Shown: in pieces, positions 16,701 to 25,466 of the stretch
Numbering within the stretch: position 1 is the first letter of the stretch
Layout of the letters: each line of letters begins with the position of its first letter
Origin: JALYNX01 sp963749415
GTDB lineage: Bacteria; Actinomycetota; Acidimicrobiia; Spongiisociales; ZC4RG35
Length of the DNA: 64,000 bases
NCBI GenBank assembly: GCA_963749415.1
Contig: CAVVMG010000001.1
Coordinates: 1,798,001 to 1,862,000 of the forward strand
Direction of reading: 5' to 3'
Program-made: the position numbers and the translations under genes
The notes under the pieces: generated by a model
Told to the model about the DNA's origin: nothing
Seen by the model: the letters and a program-made list of their open reading frames with translations, nothing else
The model's database searches: none

Positions 16701-17288
16701 TCACCCCTGACAGGTGAAGATGTCCCAGCCGCCCTCGTTGTACACCGCCCAGGCCGCGGCAGCGGTCGACGCCTCAGGATCGGTGGCGTCGGCGCCAGTG
16801 AAGCCGGCTTGCGACGCCCGCTCCTCCCAGTATTGGGGCAGGTGCTGGAACAACCCGACCGCGCCGGTGCGGAGATTCGTGGAGTTGGGGTCGAATCGGG
16901 ACTCGCACCACGCCACCCGCACCGCCTTGTTGACGTCTTCTGGAGTGAAGAAGCGGGATACCAGTTCCCTGACCTGGACCTGTGACAACCACCCCGAGGT
17001 GTCGGAGGCTATGGATCCTTCAGTGGATTCAGCCGCAGCCCCATCGTCGCCGCCATCGGCTGGGGTTTCTTCGACTGTGCCGATGGCGACTTCGGCAGAT
17101 TCGCCACTGAGCACGGCGAAGGCGAGCCCTGCCTGGGCACCCGAGGCGTGACCGACGCTCGCTGCAGCAGCCTCGCTCTCCAACTCATCGACGGTCGACT
17201 CAGGGGTGCCGAAAGCGGCGAACCCGGCCAGAGCCAGGAGGACCACCGCTGCCCACCCAGCGATAAAAGACAAACGTCTCAAACGCAT
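16701..17288 (-). CDS. Membrane-anchored lytic transglycosylase-like protein
   Basis: This 195-residue protein starts MRLRRLSFIAGWAAVVLLALAGFAAFG, a signal or anchor segment, followed by an acidic Ala/Glu-rich linker. A C-terminal lysozyme-like domain contains AWCESRFDPNSTNLRTGAVGLFQHLPQYWEERA (catalytic Glu in CESRFDP, about residue 138). This is the goose-lysozyme/SLT arrangement that cleaves peptidoglycan glycan strands. I chose ATG 17288 because the signal peptide starts there; a longer frame to 17336 adds a non-hydrophobic prefix. Confidence 0.8.
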   Translation of the reverse strand: MRLRRLSFIAGWAAVVLLALAGFAAFGTPESTVDELESEAAAASVGHASGAQAGLAFAVLSGESAEVAIGTVEETPADGGDDGAAAESTEGSIASDTSGWLSQVQVRELVSRFFTPEDVNKAVRVAWCESRFDPNSTNLRTGAVGLFQHLPQYWEERASQAGFTGADATDPEASTAAAAWAVYNEGGWDIFTCQG

Positions 17289-17376
17289 ATGAAGCGACTC
17301 CACCAGCGGGGAAGACCGCTGCCCAAGAGGCGGCAACCCTACTCAGTTGTGGATAAGTGCGACAACTCGGAATTGG

Positions 17377-18477
17377 TCACTCGTCAACGGCGGCGAGGGC
17401 GTCGATCACGGTCGCCCAATGATCCCGGTTCGGGTCGATCAGTTCGAAGTGGCCAAACCCTTGGATCACGCTCACAGTGGCGGCTTCATCGAGTCGCGTG
17501 CTGTGCTCCGAGGGAACGAGTGTGTCCTCATCGCCGTGAATCAGCAGCGTCGATTCGGGGAGTGTGTCGATCGTCCGTGGGGCCCCGGATGCCAGCAACT
17601 TGGCGGCCGGGCCGCTTCCCGGTCCGCCCGAGTCCGAGAGCAGTCCGAGATCGGTCACCGGGGCGAGGCCAACGGTGAGTGCGATCGGCTCCCGTGCCCG
17701 CGTCGCTGCCCAGAGCGCGAGATGACCACCAGCCGAATGACCGATGATCGCGGTGGGCCGATCCGATACCTCTGTGATTTGGCCGACCGAGTCGATCGCA
17801 GTCACGACGTCCTGCGCGGAGGCGGGCCAACCCCCGCCACCACCCAGCCGGCGGTACTCCAGGTTCCAGGTGGCCCACCCCCGTACCGTCAGGTCGACTG
17901 CGAGACTCTCCATGCCGTCACGCTGGTACTGGTCGAGCCAGAAGCCGCCGTGGACCAGCAGCACCAGGCGATTGGGGTCACGCTCGGGGATGCGAAGGTC
18001 CCCGACTTGATCGCGATGGGGGCCGTAGCGAAGGGTGTCCACACGGAGGGCGGCCCGGTTGACGAGATGGCGAATGGCGTCCTCATAACCGGCGAGCCCG
18101 CGCCCGTAGATGGTGCGGACACAGGCCTCCGACACCAAGGACACCGCGCGCCAAGGCTCGCGCGCCCTCACGTTGGAGATGTGCACCTCGACGGTCGGCA
18201 CCCCTACCGCCGAGATCGCATCACCGAGGGCACGAGAGGTGTGAGTCAGCGCGCCGGGGTTGATGACGATCCCATCGTCGCCACGGGCTCCATGAATCGC
18301 CTCGATCAGGTCGCCCTCCTCGTTGGATTGGACGAAAGCGGTGTCGACGCCGAGGCCGGATGCGAAGTCGGCGATGCGTCCCTCGAGATCGACAAGAGTG
18401 GTCGACCCGTAGACCTCGGGCTCCCGGGTGCCCAACAGGTCGAGATTGGGGCCATTGATCACAGTGACCCGCATCAC
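17377..18477 (-). CDS. aroQ: Type II 3-dehydroquinate dehydratase fused to an alpha/beta hydrolase
   Basis: Residues 1-145 are AroQ of the shikimate pathway: NGPNLDLLG (8-16), Tyr23 as catalytic tyrosine, NPGALTHTS (73-81) and VEVHISNVRAREPWR (96-110) with the active-site His and Arg. Residues about 165-366 are an alpha/beta hydrolase resembling kynurenine-formamidase/esterase types: HGGFW oxyanion region (177-181), nucleophile GHSAGG (Ser248), HGDEDTLVP acid and GFGHFEL histidine. The frame is continuous across the junction at YGPHRDQVGD. AroQ is normally about 145 residues alone, so this is a true two-domain fusion. The start overlaps the lplA-like stop. Confidence 0.88.
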   Translation of the reverse strand: MMRVTVINGPNLDLLGTREPEVYGSTTLVDLEGRIADFASGLGVDTAFVQSNEEGDLIEAIHGARGDDGIVINPGALTHTSRALGDAISAVGVPTVEVHISNVRAREPWRAVSLVSEACVRTIYGRGLAGYEDAIRHLVNRAALRVDTLRYGPHRDQVGDLRIPERDPNRLVLLVHGGFWLDQYQRDGMESLAVDLTVRGWATWNLEYRRLGGGGGWPASAQDVVTAIDSVGQITEVSDRPTAIIGHSAGGHLALWAATRAREPIALTVGLAPVTDLGLLSDSGGPGSGPAAKLLASGAPRTIDTLPESTLLIHGDEDTLVPSEHSTRLDEAATVSVIQGFGHFELIDPNRDHWATVIDALAAVDE

Positions 18478-19229
18478 GCCACCTGCGGCAGATGGTCGGG
18501 GATCAGCGATCGCGCCTCGGCGACGATCTCCTCCGGGATCCGGCCCCGTTCGACATCGAAGGTGGAGCTCAGCGACTTGATCACCGCCCTGGAGACTTTC
18601 GATGGGTCCAAGCCAGGGGCCCGGTCGGCGAGAGCACCCGAGGTGCGCGGGTCCCAGTCGAGGTGCAACGCCCGATACACCGGGATCAGGACGTCCCGGA
18701 TCCGCTCTCCGTCATCGACGACGATCACCCCGCCGACATGGGCAGCTCCTCTGACCAGACGCTGACCGACGCCCATGACCTTGACCCGTCCTCCGACGTT
18801 GACCGACCACGAGCCGGGGCAGTACTCCCCGGGGACCTCCCCGACGCGGGCGTCGATGCCGAGCGCCTGAAAGGCGCGGGCCATCACTCCGGATATCACC
18901 TCGAAGCGCTCCCGGATCCCGGATCGGGGGTTGTCGTCGGTGACCGCCATGGCAAACGCCAGGGTCGACTCGTGGAAGACCGCGGCCCGCCCGCCCGCCA
19001 GCCGCTCTACCGCCCCGAATCCGTGGGCTTGCGCGGCTCGCACCGCCTGGGGATAACCGGGCTGAACCCGATCGGCTCTCCCGAAGGCGACAACAGGCGC
19101 GGGGACATGGAGCCGGAAGACCCCTGCCAGTTGCCCTCTGGCGACGGCGGCCAGCGTGGCATGTGACACCGCAACATCCATTGCGGGATGCTCGGTGAAC
19201 GCCTCGGTCGAGAGGATCAGCTTTTCCAC
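18474..19229 (-). CDS. Lipoate-protein ligase A family protein
   Basis: This 251-residue BPL/LplA/LipB family protein contains ERLAGGRAAVFHESTLAFAM (about residues 63-82), the lipoyl-AMP binding motif GGRAVxH, and SVNVGGRVKVMGVGQRLVRGAAHVGG with the catalytic lysine. It attaches lipoate to E2 or GcvH domains; an E2 is encoded at 58344. The GTG at 19229 is chosen because -10 TATCCT lies 7 nt upstream on the minus strand. Its stop overlaps the aroQ-fusion start, giving a two-gene operon. Confidence 0.85.
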   Translation of the reverse strand: MEKLILSTEAFTEHPAMDVAVSHATLAAVARGQLAGVFRLHVPAPVVAFGRADRVQPGYPQAVRAAQAHGFGAVERLAGGRAAVFHESTLAFAMAVTDDNPRSGIRERFEVISGVMARAFQALGIDARVGEVPGEYCPGSWSVNVGGRVKVMGVGQRLVRGAAHVGGVIVVDDGERIRDVLIPVYRALHLDWDPRTSGALADRAPGLDPSKVSRAVIKSLSSTFDVERGRIPEEIVAEARSLIPDHLPQVA

Positions 19230-19345
19230 ATCCCGGAGGATAAGGAGTCCACTGTTAGCGTTTGGTGAACCGCGCCTCTCGGGGAACCCGGGGATGGCCG
19301 GCTTCGTTGAGCGGACGAGGGGGCCGACAAGTCCGAGGAGGGTGT

Positions 19346-20107
19346 GTGCCAAAGGCGTTCCGCGCGACCACTTTGATCTGTGTCGCAGCGCTCGTCGTCG
19401 CCTGCGGCGAGGCACCATTCCAGTCCCTGGGGCAACGCAGTTCGCATTGGATAGGCGAGCCCACGGTGACCACCACCTCCACGATCGCCATCACCATCCC
19501 TGCGGTGATCAGCACCCGCGCCCTCAAATGGTTCAACGACACCATCGTCAACAGTGCTCCTGCCGACGATCCCGAAGCCGTTGAGAGTGTGGTGTTCGGG
19601 CGGCGCTCCGGTGATTTGTTCATCCAGGCCAGCCGAGTCGAAGTTGCAATCCTGCTCCCCGAGGTGAAGTTCCCGGCTTCAGTGCCCTATCTCTCCGAGT
19701 ACGTCACCTCCCAACTCGTGTTCGACAACGACGGAGAGCTGGCGCGCGATCCGGTCGTGACCTTCGGCATCTGGTCCTCCGAGCCATACACCAGGTCGAG
19801 GTCGGTGGCCCAGATGGCGGTGCTCAAGGTTGCGTTCGACCCGGAGGCAGCCGAGGAGGTCCAGCAACCGGAGGCGGACGTCTCCTGTGCCCGTTTCAGC
19901 GACCGGTCCACTGAGGTTTGTGAGGCGTTTCAGATCGAGGGGCGGCCAGTCTGGACATTGACGGCGAGTAACGGGACCACGCTGGTCTGGTTCGACGGGT
20001 CATATCGCTACGAGCTGTTTGGACGCTCCTTCGTTCCCCTCGCCGCTCTCCAGCAGATGGCCATCGAGTCATTGCCGCTCGGCGAGCTAGCGCCACCTCC
20101 CGCATAG
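19346..20107 (+). CDS. Putative secreted lipoprotein of unknown function
   Basis: This 253-residue protein starts VPKAFRATTLICVAALVVACGEA, a type II signal with lipobox LVVAC. The mature part has no motif I recognise. It includes a Cys pair (SCARFSDRSTEVCEAF, about residues 178-193) that could form a disulfide. GAGGAG precedes the GTG at 19346, so I prefer it over the earlier ATG at 19262, which would give an unlikely basic prefix. It lies upstream of the ABC exporter but has a separate gap of 61 bp. Confidence 0.7.
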   Translation: MPKAFRATTLICVAALVVACGEAPFQSLGQRSSHWIGEPTVTTTSTIAITIPAVISTRALKWFNDTIVNSAPADDPEAVESVVFGRRSGDLFIQASRVEVAILLPEVKFPASVPYLSEYVTSQLVFDNDGELARDPVVTFGIWSSEPYTRSRSVAQMAVLKVAFDPEAAEEVQQPEADVSCARFSDRSTEVCEAFQIEGRPVWTLTASNGTTLVWFDGSYRYELFGRSFVPLAALQQMAIESLPLGELAPPPA

Positions 20108-20168
20108 TCTCGACCCGACCGAGCAAGGAGGGCCCAGCATCTTCCACTCCAGTGGCTGGTGGACCTAT

Positions 20169-22031
20169 ATGCGGTATGACGAGGAGCACGATCGCCCCGA
20201 CATCGATCGCGCCTTGCTCCGGCGCGTTTGGAGCTACGGCCGCCCCTATCTCCCCAGCCTGATCGGGATCCTGGCCACGATCCTGATCATCTCCGGATTG
20301 GGCGTGGTCCCGCCGATTCTGATTCGCCAGTTGCTGGACGAAGCGATTCCCAACAAGGACTTGGGTCAGCTGACGATGCTGGGGTTGGGGATGGTCCTGG
20401 TCCCGCTGATCAGCGCCCTGGTCGGTGTGGCCCAGCGTTGGTGGTCGTCCCGGGTGGGGGAAGCAATCATCTTCGACCTTCGTCGCCAACTGTTCGCCCA
20501 CTTGCAGCGGATGTCGTTGCGCTTCTTCACGGCAACCAAGACCGGCGAGCTGATGAATCGGCTCAACAGCGACGTCGAAGGATCGCAGTCGGCGATCACC
20601 GGGACGCTGATGACGATCATCTCCAATGTGGTCTCGGTGGCCTTCATCCTGGTTGTGATGCTCCTCAACGACTGGCAGCTGACGGTTCTGGCGGTCGCCG
20701 TTCTCCCCCTCTTCGTGATCCCGGCCCGTCGCGTTGCCAAGGTGCTGAGGCGGATGACCCAGCAACTGATGGAGCGCGAGGCCAAGATGTCGGGCACCCT
20801 CCAGGAGAGCTTCAACGTCAGTGGCGCCCTCCTCGTTCGCCTCTTCGGGCGGTGGGACGAGATGGCGCAGCGTTTTGGTGAGCAAGCGGCCGATGTGCGG
20901 GACCTCGAGGTGAGGCGGGCGATGGTGGGGCGTGGGTTCTTCGCCGCTCTCGGCCTGGTGGCGGCCATCGGAACCGCCACCGTGTTCTGGGTCGGGGGCT
21001 ACCAGGTCATCCAGGGAGATATGACTCTCGGTGAACTGGTCATGTTCTCTGCCCTGCTCGTCCAGTTGTACGGACCGCTGGCGGGGATCTCCAACTCCCG
21101 TGTCGAGTTCGCCACTTCCCTCGTCTCGTTCGAACGGGTCTTCGAAGTTCTCGACCTTGAGATCGACATACCCGACCCCGCGGATCCCGAGCCCATGCTC
21201 CCGGCCACAGGTCGGGTCGAACTTTCGGATGTCTTCTTCAAGTACCAGGGCGAGGGGCCCGAGGGCCTGGAGGCGGTCAAGCGGTTCTGGGATCACGATG
21301 TCGCAGCCCCACCCTCCGCGTCTCCGGCATCCACTCGGGAGTGGGCGGTCAGGAACGCCTCTTTCGTGGCCGAGCCGGGGACCCTGACCGCCCTGGTCGG
21401 GCCCTCCGGAGCCGGCAAGACCACGATCTCCTATCTCGTCCCCAGGCTCTACGACGTCACCGAGGGTGCGGTGCTCATCGACGGTCACGACGTGCGCAGA
21501 GTCGCCCTTCGCGAGCTCGCCGGGACGATTGGTGTGGTCACCCAGGAGACCTATCTCTTTCACGACACCATCGCCGCCAACCTCCGGTATGCGCGACCAG
21601 ACGCCACCCTCGACGAGCTGGAGCGGGCAAGCCGGGCGGCGAACATCCACGAGATGATCTCGAAGCTGCCCGACGCCTATGAAACCGTGGTCGGGGAGCG
21701 GGGCTACCGGCTCTCGGGAGGCGAGAAGCAGCGGATCGCCATCGCCCGTGTCCTGCTCGAGGACCCTCGGGTCCTCATCCTCGATGAGGCGACGTCGCAC
21801 CTCGACTCCCGCTCCGAGTCCCTGATCCAAGAGGCTCTCGAGGGGCTGATGGAGGGACGGACTTCGATCGTCATCGCCCACCGTTTGTCGACAGTGCGCG
21901 CCGCCGACCAGATCCTGGTCCTCGACGAGGGCGAGATCGTCGAGCGAGGGGACCATGCCACCTTGGTGGCCCAGGGTGGTCTCTACGCATCGCTCTATCG
22001 AACCCAATTCGCAGAGCCGGCCTCGGCCTGA
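20169..22031 (+). CDS. ABC exporter, fused permease and ATPase
   Basis: This 620-residue half-transporter has six membrane helices (about residues 30-310), then a nucleotide-binding domain: Walker A GPSGAGKTT (about 410-418), Q-loop VTQETYLF, signature LSGGEKQR (about 516-523), Walker B VLILDEATSHLD and H-loop IAHRLST. It is a multidrug/lipid exporter type and acts as a homodimer or heterodimer. An extra linker (about residues 360-392) precedes the ATPase. The first ATG is 20169, but family-like residues GWWTY lie upstream in frame and AAGGAGG at 20125-20131 points to an earlier start near 20139. Confidence 0.92.
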   Translation: MRYDEEHDRPDIDRALLRRVWSYGRPYLPSLIGILATILIISGLGVVPPILIRQLLDEAIPNKDLGQLTMLGLGMVLVPLISALVGVAQRWWSSRVGEAIIFDLRRQLFAHLQRMSLRFFTATKTGELMNRLNSDVEGSQSAITGTLMTIISNVVSVAFILVVMLLNDWQLTVLAVAVLPLFVIPARRVAKVLRRMTQQLMEREAKMSGTLQESFNVSGALLVRLFGRWDEMAQRFGEQAADVRDLEVRRAMVGRGFFAALGLVAAIGTATVFWVGGYQVIQGDMTLGELVMFSALLVQLYGPLAGISNSRVEFATSLVSFERVFEVLDLEIDIPDPADPEPMLPATGRVELSDVFFKYQGEGPEGLEAVKRFWDHDVAAPPSASPASTREWAVRNASFVAEPGTLTALVGPSGAGKTTISYLVPRLYDVTEGAVLIDGHDVRRVALRELAGTIGVVTQETYLFHDTIAANLRYARPDATLDELERASRAANIHEMISKLPDAYETVVGERGYRLSGGEKQRIAIARVLLEDPRVLILDEATSHLDSRSESLIQEALEGLMEGRTSIVIAHRLSTVRAADQILVLDEGEIVERGDHATLVAQGGLYASLYRTQFAEPASA

Positions 22032-22032
22032 G

Positions 22033-22401
22033 TCAAGCCCCTCGAGTGAGGTTCTCGACCAGCATGCGTTGGTTGGTCGCGAGGAGGAGGGTCTGCCCGT
22101 CGTGGGACAGCCAGAGGTCGGGTCCGACCTCGAGCCAGACGTGCTTGGGAAGGCAGTCCAGGTTGCGCCGCTTCCGTGCCGACGGAGGGGCGTAGGCGAG
22201 AACCGACGGAGCGGGGGCGGCCAGGGCCTCGAGATGGCCAACGAGGTCGTAAGTGCCGAAGAGGTAGGCGAGACCCTCGGCGGGGTCGAGGTAGCCCTGG
22301 TCTGAAAGCCAGTCGACCCGCCCACACTCGGCGCATGCTGCCACCGCCACCCGGCCCACCCAGGTCGGGAGGTGCTCGCACGATTGAGAACCTTGGTCCA
22401 T
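22033..22401 (-). CDS. Small cysteine-rich hypothetical protein
   Basis: This 122-residue protein starts MDQGSQSCEHLPTWVG and has a CAEC pair (about residues 23-26) that could bind zinc together with Cys8 and His10. A mid-region DPAEGLAYLFGTYDLVGHLEALAAPAP and a C-terminal WLSHDGQTLLLATNQRML follow. I do not recognise the family. It is transcribed towards the ABC exporter stop. The ATG at 22401 is the first in frame after GC-rich non-coding-like sequence. Confidence 0.55.
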   Translation of the reverse strand: MDQGSQSCEHLPTWVGRVAVAACAECGRVDWLSDQGYLDPAEGLAYLFGTYDLVGHLEALAAPAPSVLAYAPPSARKRRNLDCLPKHVWLEVGPDLWLSHDGQTLLLATNQRMLVENLTRGA

Positions 22402-22439
22402 GGTGGAGAACCTAGAAACCGGGTGTGACAGAAACCGCT

Positions 22440-22479
22440 GATCCGCGATCCGCGATCCGCGATGGACAGGCGGACAGGC
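22440..22479. repeat. Short tandem repeats
   Basis: GATCCGC occurs three times in a row (22440-22460). It is followed by two copies of GGACAGGC (22464-22479). The array sits between two leftward genes and is too small and regular to be coding or CRISPR. Confidence 0.8.
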
Positions 22480-22490
22480 GGACTGCGGGC

Positions 22491-23000
22491 CTAGAGCTCC
22501 AGGATCGGGACTTCCTGGGTGTCCTCGATCCGGGTGCCAGGCACCAGGAGCACCGGGAGATGGGCGTTGTCCATGACCCGGGCCGAGACGCTGCGCCATG
22601 CCTCCTCGGTGAACAGGCGGCGGGTGGCTCCCATGATCACGATCTCCGCCCCCACGTCCTCTGCGGTGTTGATGATTGCCTCGGCCGGGTCGTCTCCTTC
22701 AACGAAGCGGACCTCCGCGGACATGCCCGACGCCTGGAGCGCAGCGACTATTGGCTCCACTGCCTTCAGTCCTCGCTCTTCGAGGTAACGGGCAGCCTTG
22801 GCCTCGGCGTCGGATGAATCCATCGAGGCGTCGTCGAGGAAGGAGCGGCGAACATCGTCGTCCAGCTCGTCGAGAAAGGAGCGGGGCACCCGAACCACGG
22901 TCATCACGGTGACCTGGCCTTCCCCCGACCGGAGCCGGTCGCACAGTTCGGCCACCGGGGCGGACGGAAGAACCCCGGTTGTGGCGATCAAGATGCGCAC
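22491..23000 (-). CDS. Universal stress protein family
   Basis: This 169-residue protein starts MRILIATTGVLPSAP and has the late motif AEIVIMGATRRLFTEEAWRSVSARVMDNAHLPVLLVPG, the ATP-loop region of UspA-like domains (G-2x-G-9x pattern is imperfect). It is probably a soluble dimer. The GTG start at 23000 is preceded by TAATCT, 7 nt upstream on the minus strand, so it is likely leaderless. It is divergent from the flavin reductase gene. Confidence 0.75.
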   Translation of the reverse strand: MRILIATTGVLPSAPVAELCDRLRSGEGQVTVMTVVRVPRSFLDELDDDVRRSFLDDASMDSSDAEAKAARYLEERGLKAVEPIVAALQASGMSAEVRFVEGDDPAEAIINTAEDVGAEIVIMGATRRLFTEEAWRSVSARVMDNAHLPVLLVPGTRIEDTQEVPILEL

Positions 23001-23047
23001 CTGGCTGAGATTAGGGTTTCGTCCCCGCCTGCGTCGCTGCGAGTGTG

Positions 23048-23542
23048 ATGGACCCCGAACTGCTCAACAAGGTCACCTGGAAGATCCCCAACGCCCTCAC
23101 CCTGATCGGGTCGGCTGCGGCCGACGAGTGGAACGGGATGACGGCGTCGTGGGTCACCCAACTCTCCATGGAGCCCGTGCTCATCGGGGTCGGAATCGAC
23201 AACAAGGCGGTCACCCATCGTCTCATCACCGAATCCGGGGCCTTCTCGGTCAACCTCTGGTCGCCCGAGGACACCCGGGTGTTCGTCAAATTCTCCAAAC
23301 CGGCCTCGCGAGACGGGAACACGCTGAACGGGCGCCCGGTTCACGCCGGCAAGACCGGGGCGCCGATCTTCGACGAGGCGATCGCATGGATGGACTGCGA
23401 GGTTCGCCACACGCTCGATCTCGGGACTCACACCCTTTTCGTCGGCGAGGTCGTCGACGCGGGCGGTGGTGACGAGGAGAGAGCAGCAGCGATCTCGGAC
23501 ACCAGGATGAAGTACGGGGGAGTAAAGAGAGGCGGTCACTGA
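23048..23542 (+). CDS. Flavin reductase-like domain protein
   Basis: This is a 164-residue split-barrel FMN-binding protein: NALTLIGSAAADEWNGMTASWVTQLSMEPVLIGVGIDNKAVTHRLI, then GAFSVNLWS, the flavin reductase (DIM6/NTAB) pattern. A GTG one codon upstream (23045) is an alternative start. Its stop shares one base with the SDR start, so both are co-translated. A role as reductase supplying reduced FMN is possible but not shown. Confidence 0.82.
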   Translation: MDPELLNKVTWKIPNALTLIGSAAADEWNGMTASWVTQLSMEPVLIGVGIDNKAVTHRLITESGAFSVNLWSPEDTRVFVKFSKPASRDGNTLNGRPVHAGKTGAPIFDEAIAWMDCEVRHTLDLGTHTLFVGEVVDAGGGDEERAAAISDTRMKYGGVKRGGH

Positions 23543-24318
23543 TGGAGGCAACGGTCGAGGGGAAGGTCGGCCTGGTGACGGGCGGCAGCCGCGGCATCGG
23601 TCTGGCAACCGCGCTCGAGCTGGCGAGGAGCGGAGCTTCCGGCGTGACCATCACCTCCCGCAAGCAGGAGAACATCGAGGCCGCAGCGGAGGAACTGGTT
23701 GCCGCCGGGGTCGAGCCGGAACGCCTCCTCGCCCTGGCAGCGAGGTCCGACTCTGAGGAATCGGCCGACGAAGCCGTCGCCCGCACCGTCGAGCGTTTCG
23801 GGTCATGTGACATCCTGGTCAACAACGCCGGCACCAACCCCTCGGCCGGCCCACTGATGGAGGTGGACCTCGGCGCACTGGACAAGACATGGGCGGTGAA
23901 CCTGCGGGCCCCCCTGCTCTGGGTGAGGGCGGCTTATCGGTCTTCGATGGCGGAGAAGGGCGGATCGGTCGTGAACGTCTCCTCCATCGGAGGGCTGAGG
24001 GCGAGCCCGATCACCGGTGCCTACAACATATCCAAGGCGGGGTTGGTGCACATGACCCGCCAACTGGCGTTCGAGCTCGCACCCCGGATAAGAGTCAACG
24101 CGGTTGCCCCCGCCGTGGTCAAGACCAGGCTTTCCGAGATGTTGTGGGCAGACGAGCCGGCGGCGGCCCGAATGCACCCGCTGGGCCGGTTGGGGACGCC
24201 CGAGGATGTCGCCCGAGCCATCGTGTTCCTCGCCTCGGACGCTGCGGACTGGATGACCGGGGTGATCTTGCCCGTCGACGGGGGTATGACCGAAGCTTCA
24301 TCGTCCGGCATAGCCTGA
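23542..24318 (+). CDS. Short-chain dehydrogenase/reductase
   Basis: This 258-residue classical SDR has the NAD(P) motif TGGSRGIG (about residues 13-20), NNAG (about 94-97), the catalytic Ser in NVSSIGG and YNISK (Tyr about 155, Lys about 159). It ends with PVDGGMT typical of FabG-like members. The substrate is unknown. The gene is tightly coupled to the flavin reductase gene and just 8 bp from cofG, so all four genes may form one operon. Confidence 0.9.
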   Translation: MEATVEGKVGLVTGGSRGIGLATALELARSGASGVTITSRKQENIEAAAEELVAAGVEPERLLALAARSDSEESADEAVARTVERFGSCDILVNNAGTNPSAGPLMEVDLGALDKTWAVNLRAPLLWVRAAYRSSMAEKGGSVVNVSSIGGLRASPITGAYNISKAGLVHMTRQLAFELAPRIRVNAVAPAVVKTRLSEMLWADEPAAARMHPLGRLGTPEDVARAIVFLASDAADWMTGVILPVDGGMTEASSSGIA

Positions 24319-24326
24319 GCATCGCA

Positions 24327-25466
24327 TTGACCCATCCCCGCCCCGATCCCGACCTGGCCCTTCGCTACCTGACAGGGCATGAGGACGACCGAGCCTTGTT
24401 CGAAGCCGCCAGGGCGCTGCGTGACGAGGGTCATGGCAAGACGATCACCTACAGCCGCAAGGTGTTCATCCCGTTGACGACGCTCTGTCGGGACCGATGC
24501 ACGTATTGCACCTTCGCCAAGCCGCCGGGTGCCGGCGGTTTGTATCTGGAGCCCGAGGAAGTGCGGGCGGTCGCCAGGGCGGGTGATGAGGCGGGCTGCA
24601 CCGAGGCCCTGTTCACCCTTGGAGACCGGCCCGAGGACCGCTGGCCCCAGGCGGCCGACTTCCTCGAGGCGAAAGGTCTTGGCTCCACCATCGAATACGT
24701 CGCGGCCATGTCTGCTCTCGTCCGCTCCGAGACTTCGCTGTTCCCTCATGCCAACCCGGGGCTGATGGGTGACGCGGACATGCAGTTGCTCCGCCCGACC
24801 AACCCGTCGATGGGCCTGATGCTGGAGAACATCTCACCTCGTCTCATGGAGCCGGGGATGCCCCATCACAATTGTCCGGACAAGGAACCCGCACTCAGGG
24901 TGGCCACGATCGAGGCAGCCGGCCGCAACCGTGTGCCGTTCACCACCGGGATCCTGGTCGGGATAGGTGAGACCCCCGAGGAGATCGTCGCTTCCTTGTT
25001 TGCCCTCGACGATCTGGCGTCCCGGACCGGCGCCATCCAGGAGGTGATCATCCAGAACTTCCGAGCCAAGTGGGACACGCCGATGCGACGGTCGGCGGAG
25101 CCGGTGCCGCGCTGGTTCGCCCGGGTTGTCGCTCTGGCGAGGTGGATCATGGGTGCCGAGGCCAACGTGCAGGTGCCTCCGAACCTGACGGATCAATTCG
25201 AGATCTACATCGACGCCGGGATCAACGACTGGGGTGGAGTCTCCCCGCTGACCATCGACTGGGTCAACCCCGAGGCCCCCTGGCCCCATCTCGAGGAGCT
25301 GAGGTCACGGACCGAGGCGGCCGGCCACACGCTGCGGCCCCGGCTTCCGGTCTATCCGGAGTTCATCGACCTGGAATGGATCGATCCCGGTCTCCATCCA
25401 CATATCGTGGCCGCTGCCGACGACGACGGGCTTGCCCGAATCCCGGACCAGGTTGGAGTGAGATGA
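24327..25466 (+). CDS. cofG: FO synthase subunit CofG
   Basis: This 379-residue radical SAM protein makes the deazaflavin FO, precursor of coenzyme F420, together with CofH. The iron-sulfur motif is CRDRCTYC (about residues 54-61), and GAGGLYLEPEEVRA follows as in FbiC/CofG. The start is uncertain: TTG 24327 is the best in-frame codon after the SDR stop. In many actinobacteria CofG and CofH are fused as FbiC; here they are separate but overlap by ATGA. Confidence 0.92.
   Translation: MTHPRPDPDLALRYLTGHEDDRALFEAARALRDEGHGKTITYSRKVFIPLTTLCRDRCTYCTFAKPPGAGGLYLEPEEVRAVARAGDEAGCTEALFTLGDRPEDRWPQAADFLEAKGLGSTIEYVAAMSALVRSETSLFPHANPGLMGDADMQLLRPTNPSMGLMLENISPRLMEPGMPHHNCPDKEPALRVATIEAAGRNRVPFTTGILVGIGETPEEIVASLFALDDLASRTGAIQEVIIQNFRAKWDTPMRRSAEPVPRWFARVVALARWIMGAEANVQVPPNLTDQFEIYIDAGINDWGGVSPLTIDWVNPEAPWPHLEELRSRTEAAGHTLRPRLPVYPEFIDLEWIDPGLHPHIVAAADDDGLARIPDQVGVR

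Noticed and set aside
19896..22325. 809-codon open frame antisense to the ABC exporter
   Set aside because: Lies opposite a well-supported ABC transporter and shows no domain features.
22440..22479. Short repeats considered as a CRISPR array
   Set aside because: Units are 7-8 nt, directly tandem, with no spacers and no cas genes.
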